Shown here piece after piece: positions 41,173 through 41,192 of a stretch of DNA of 41,192 nucleotides. The notes under the pieces were generated by a model. That model was given only the letters and a program-made list of their open reading frames with translations, was not told where the DNA came from and searched no databases. The translations under genes were made by a program, and so were the position numbers. The DNA is from a virus. The stretch lies in the IMG/VR virus record IMGVR_UViG_3300024323_000005, positions 1-41,192 of that record. One strand, given 5' to 3'. Every line of letters begins with the position of its first letter. The stretch's first letter is position 1.

Positions 41173-41192
41173 GTTGTTTTGGCCTCGTTCTG
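41066..41192. repeat. Right copy of 127-bp terminal direct repeat
   Basis: Identical to 1-127. Marks circular closure; see the left copy. Confidence 0.95.

Overview
The window is one complete circular element of about 41.07 kb. Bases 1-127 are identical to bases 41066-41192, as when an assembler leaves one k-mer of overlap on a closed circle, and the gene at 40915-41172 starts inside the repeated stretch. The DNA is GC-rich by eye. The host looks like a GC-rich, probably Gram-negative soil-type bacterium. Acidobacteriota is my guess from the feel of the proteins, not something the sequence proves. Lysis genes (phage-type holin, M23 endopeptidase), fibre-like and propeller-like proteins, and dense 4-bp stop/start overlaps point to a virus. 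However, no terminase, portal, tail-tube, tape-measure, packaging ATPase, polymerase or integrase is recognisable.

Layout. A divergent control region at 6007-6092, with a 16-bp palindrome, separates two arms that converge at 23977-23992. The plus-strand arm (6093-23992) carries many small phage-type hypothetical proteins, HNH-type nucleases, zinc-ribbon proteins, a 2-deoxyribosyltransferase-like protein, a PP-loop (PAPS-reductase-like) protein, a DUF192 protein and small membrane proteins. Embedded in it on the minus strand are a replication block (8479-10974: Cys-finger protein, HNH nuclease, unknown, winged-helix initiator-like protein, with candidate iterons in and upstream of the last) and a glycosyltransferase-sulfotransferase fusion (18556-20109). 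The minus-strand arm (6006 down to 1, through the junction, then 41172 down to 23977) holds a transglutaminase-like protein, a family of small proteins with an N-terminal MYV-RGLG signature and a C-terminal membrane anchor, basic DNA-binding-like proteins, a set of proteins I read as beta-sandwich virion proteins, two propeller-like paralogues, signal-peptide-bearing fibres, holin and endopeptidase. I infer a tailless or membrane-associated virion.

The most unusual feature is a family of 41 dispersed repeats, about 50-65 bp each, in both orientations. One end reads GAGGCCAAAAC and usually lies directly before a start codon; the other end reads TCGACAG and is often followed by a Shine-Dalgarno sequence. 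In fifteen places two copies bracket a cargo with their GGCC ends outward (TTTTGGCC-cargo-GGCCAAAA), like gene cassettes with inverted termini; two of these are nearly empty. Copies are commonly translated: at the ends of genes they give a C-terminal tail of the form VERS...PEAKTK, always in the same frame; at gene starts they give LASGS...PESVRQP; at one locus a copy encodes a signal peptide. I interpret this as a modular gene-cassette system in which the repeat joins genes, supplies the next gene's ribosome binding site and adds a peptide tail. For repeat entries, the strand given is the direction in which the GAGGCCAAAAC end points.
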